This document shows positions 63,569-64,000 of a stretch of DNA of 64,000 bases, one piece after another. The notes below the pieces were generated by a model. It was not told the origin of the DNA and did no database searches. It saw nothing but the letters and a program-made list of their open reading frames with translations. Source of the DNA: Muriicola soli (GTDB taxonomy: Bacteria > Bacteroidota > Bacteroidia > Flavobacteriales > Flavobacteriaceae); NCBI RefSeq assembly GCF_004139715.1, contig NZ_CP035544.1, forward strand, positions 1,054,001-1,118,000, written 5' to 3'. Position 1 is the first letter of the stretch. The number at the start of each line of letters is the position of its first letter. The position numbers were made by a program, and so were the translations under genes.

Positions 63569-64000
63569 AAGTTTCTAAAGGCGGGTTTCTCAATACCCGA
63601 TCAAATCCTTCGAGAGCCATAGCCAGGAGGATCACCAGTGTACATCCGAAGGCATTGAGCCAAAGGTAAGACATCCAATCTCCCAGGAAGCCCACAATAA
63701 CAACGATCTGAGTGATGATCGCTGCAACAAAAACGGCATTTCCTTTTACAAATTTAAAGAAGAAGGCAAGGAGGAAGATCCCGAGAACGTTTCCGTAAAA
63801 AACAGAACCTATAATATTTACCAACTGAATGAGGTTGTCAAACAAGTCGGCCACTCCGGCAATACAAATTGCAATAATACCCCACATCAGGGTGAAGCCT
63901 TTGGATACCCTTACGTAGTGTTTCTGAGTAAACTCTTGCTTCTTGTTGCGTTTATAGAGATCGAGGGCTGTAATCGTCCCCAGGGCATTTAATTCTGAAG
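63567..64000 (-). CDS. Sodium:solute symporter (SSS family), 3' part
   Basis: The reading frame stays open from 63569 to the right window edge (about 144 residues), so the ATG at 63885-63887 is internal. The visible part ends a membrane protein with about four helices; the proximal SELNALGTITALDLYKRNK resembles the cytoplasmic loop of SSS-family sodium symporters (solute plus Na+), followed by KGFTLMWGIIAICIAGVADL. The substrate cannot be determined. The 5' part is outside the window. Confidence 0.75.
   Translation of the reverse strand, partial: SELNALGTITALDLYKRNKKQEFTQKHYVRVSKGFTLMWGIIAICIAGVADLFDNLIQLVNIIGSVFYGNVLGIFLLAFFFKFVKGNAVFVAAIITQIVVIVGFLGDWMSYLWLNAFGCTLVILLAMALEGFDRVLRNPPLET

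Noticed and set aside
1-64000. CRISPR arrays, insertion sequences, prophage genes or att sites
   Set aside because: No repeat arrays, transposase motifs, integrase genes or paired terminal repeats were found by reading.

Overview
The window looks like the chromosome of a marine-type member of the Flavobacteriaceae (phylum Bacteroidota). Evidence: gliding-motility genes gldF and gldG, families typical of the phylum (DUF4290, DUF2911, YwqE-type phosphatase beside a Wzc kinase), AT-rich DNA, and several promoters of the Bacteroidota form TTG-N19-22-TAnnTTTG. No rRNA, CRISPR array, insertion sequence or phage gene was seen.

Region 1 (1-2.0 kb): the tail of an unidentified plus-strand gene, then a minus-strand trio of DCC/DUF393 thiol-disulfide protein, small anchored unknown and polytopic membrane protein. 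Region 2 (2.2-23.3 kb): a Wzx/Wzy-type exopolysaccharide or capsule locus. The minus-strand arm (2176-15950) has three glycosyltransferases (GT2, GT4, GT32-like), an EpsG-like polymerase, an MBOAT plus SGNH O-acylation pair, a pyruvyl transferase, a PP-loop enzyme with a QueC-like cysteine motif, a flippase, and UDP-HexNAc/UDP-uronate enzymes (TviB/TviC-like and CapI-like). The plus-strand arm (16264-22532) encodes a sugar aminotransferase, a membrane sugar 4,6-dehydratase, the Wza exporter and the Wzc kinase. The phosphatase YwqE meets Wzc tail to tail. The glycosyltransferase part is clearly more AT-rich than the sugar-nucleotide genes, as in exchangeable serotype-like cassettes.

Region 3 (23.6-37.0 kb): a compact NRPS-PKS hybrid. 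The order of action is A-PCP-KS-AT-ACP-aminotransferase (2207 aa), then C-A-PCP-TE (1324 aa), with an Sfp-type phosphopantetheinyl transferase overlapping the second gene. A CPBP-fold membrane protein lacking all its expected catalytic residues is divergent from it, followed by a methyltransferase. Domain logic predicts an amino-acid starter, one malonyl extension, direct transamination of the beta-ketone (no ketoreductase seen), coupling to glycine (inferred from the A-domain pocket) and release: a small 3,4-diamino-acid-glycine compound. This is the most novel part of the window.

Region 4 (37.2-64 kb): higher-GC housekeeping genes: mnmE, dnaN, gldG (frameshifted here), gldF, a SAM hydrolase-type gene, phoH, purC, tRNA-Met(CAT), HU, fmt, recQ, murA (active-site Cys replaced by Asp, predicting fosfomycin insensitivity), then pirin, Fe-S, M20 amidohydrolase and a photolyase-SDR-SRPBCC operon with a palindrome at its promoter. 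A DUF2911 gene and the 3' part of a sodium:solute symporter end the window.

All family calls were made by reading motifs without database searches. Residue positions are approximate.
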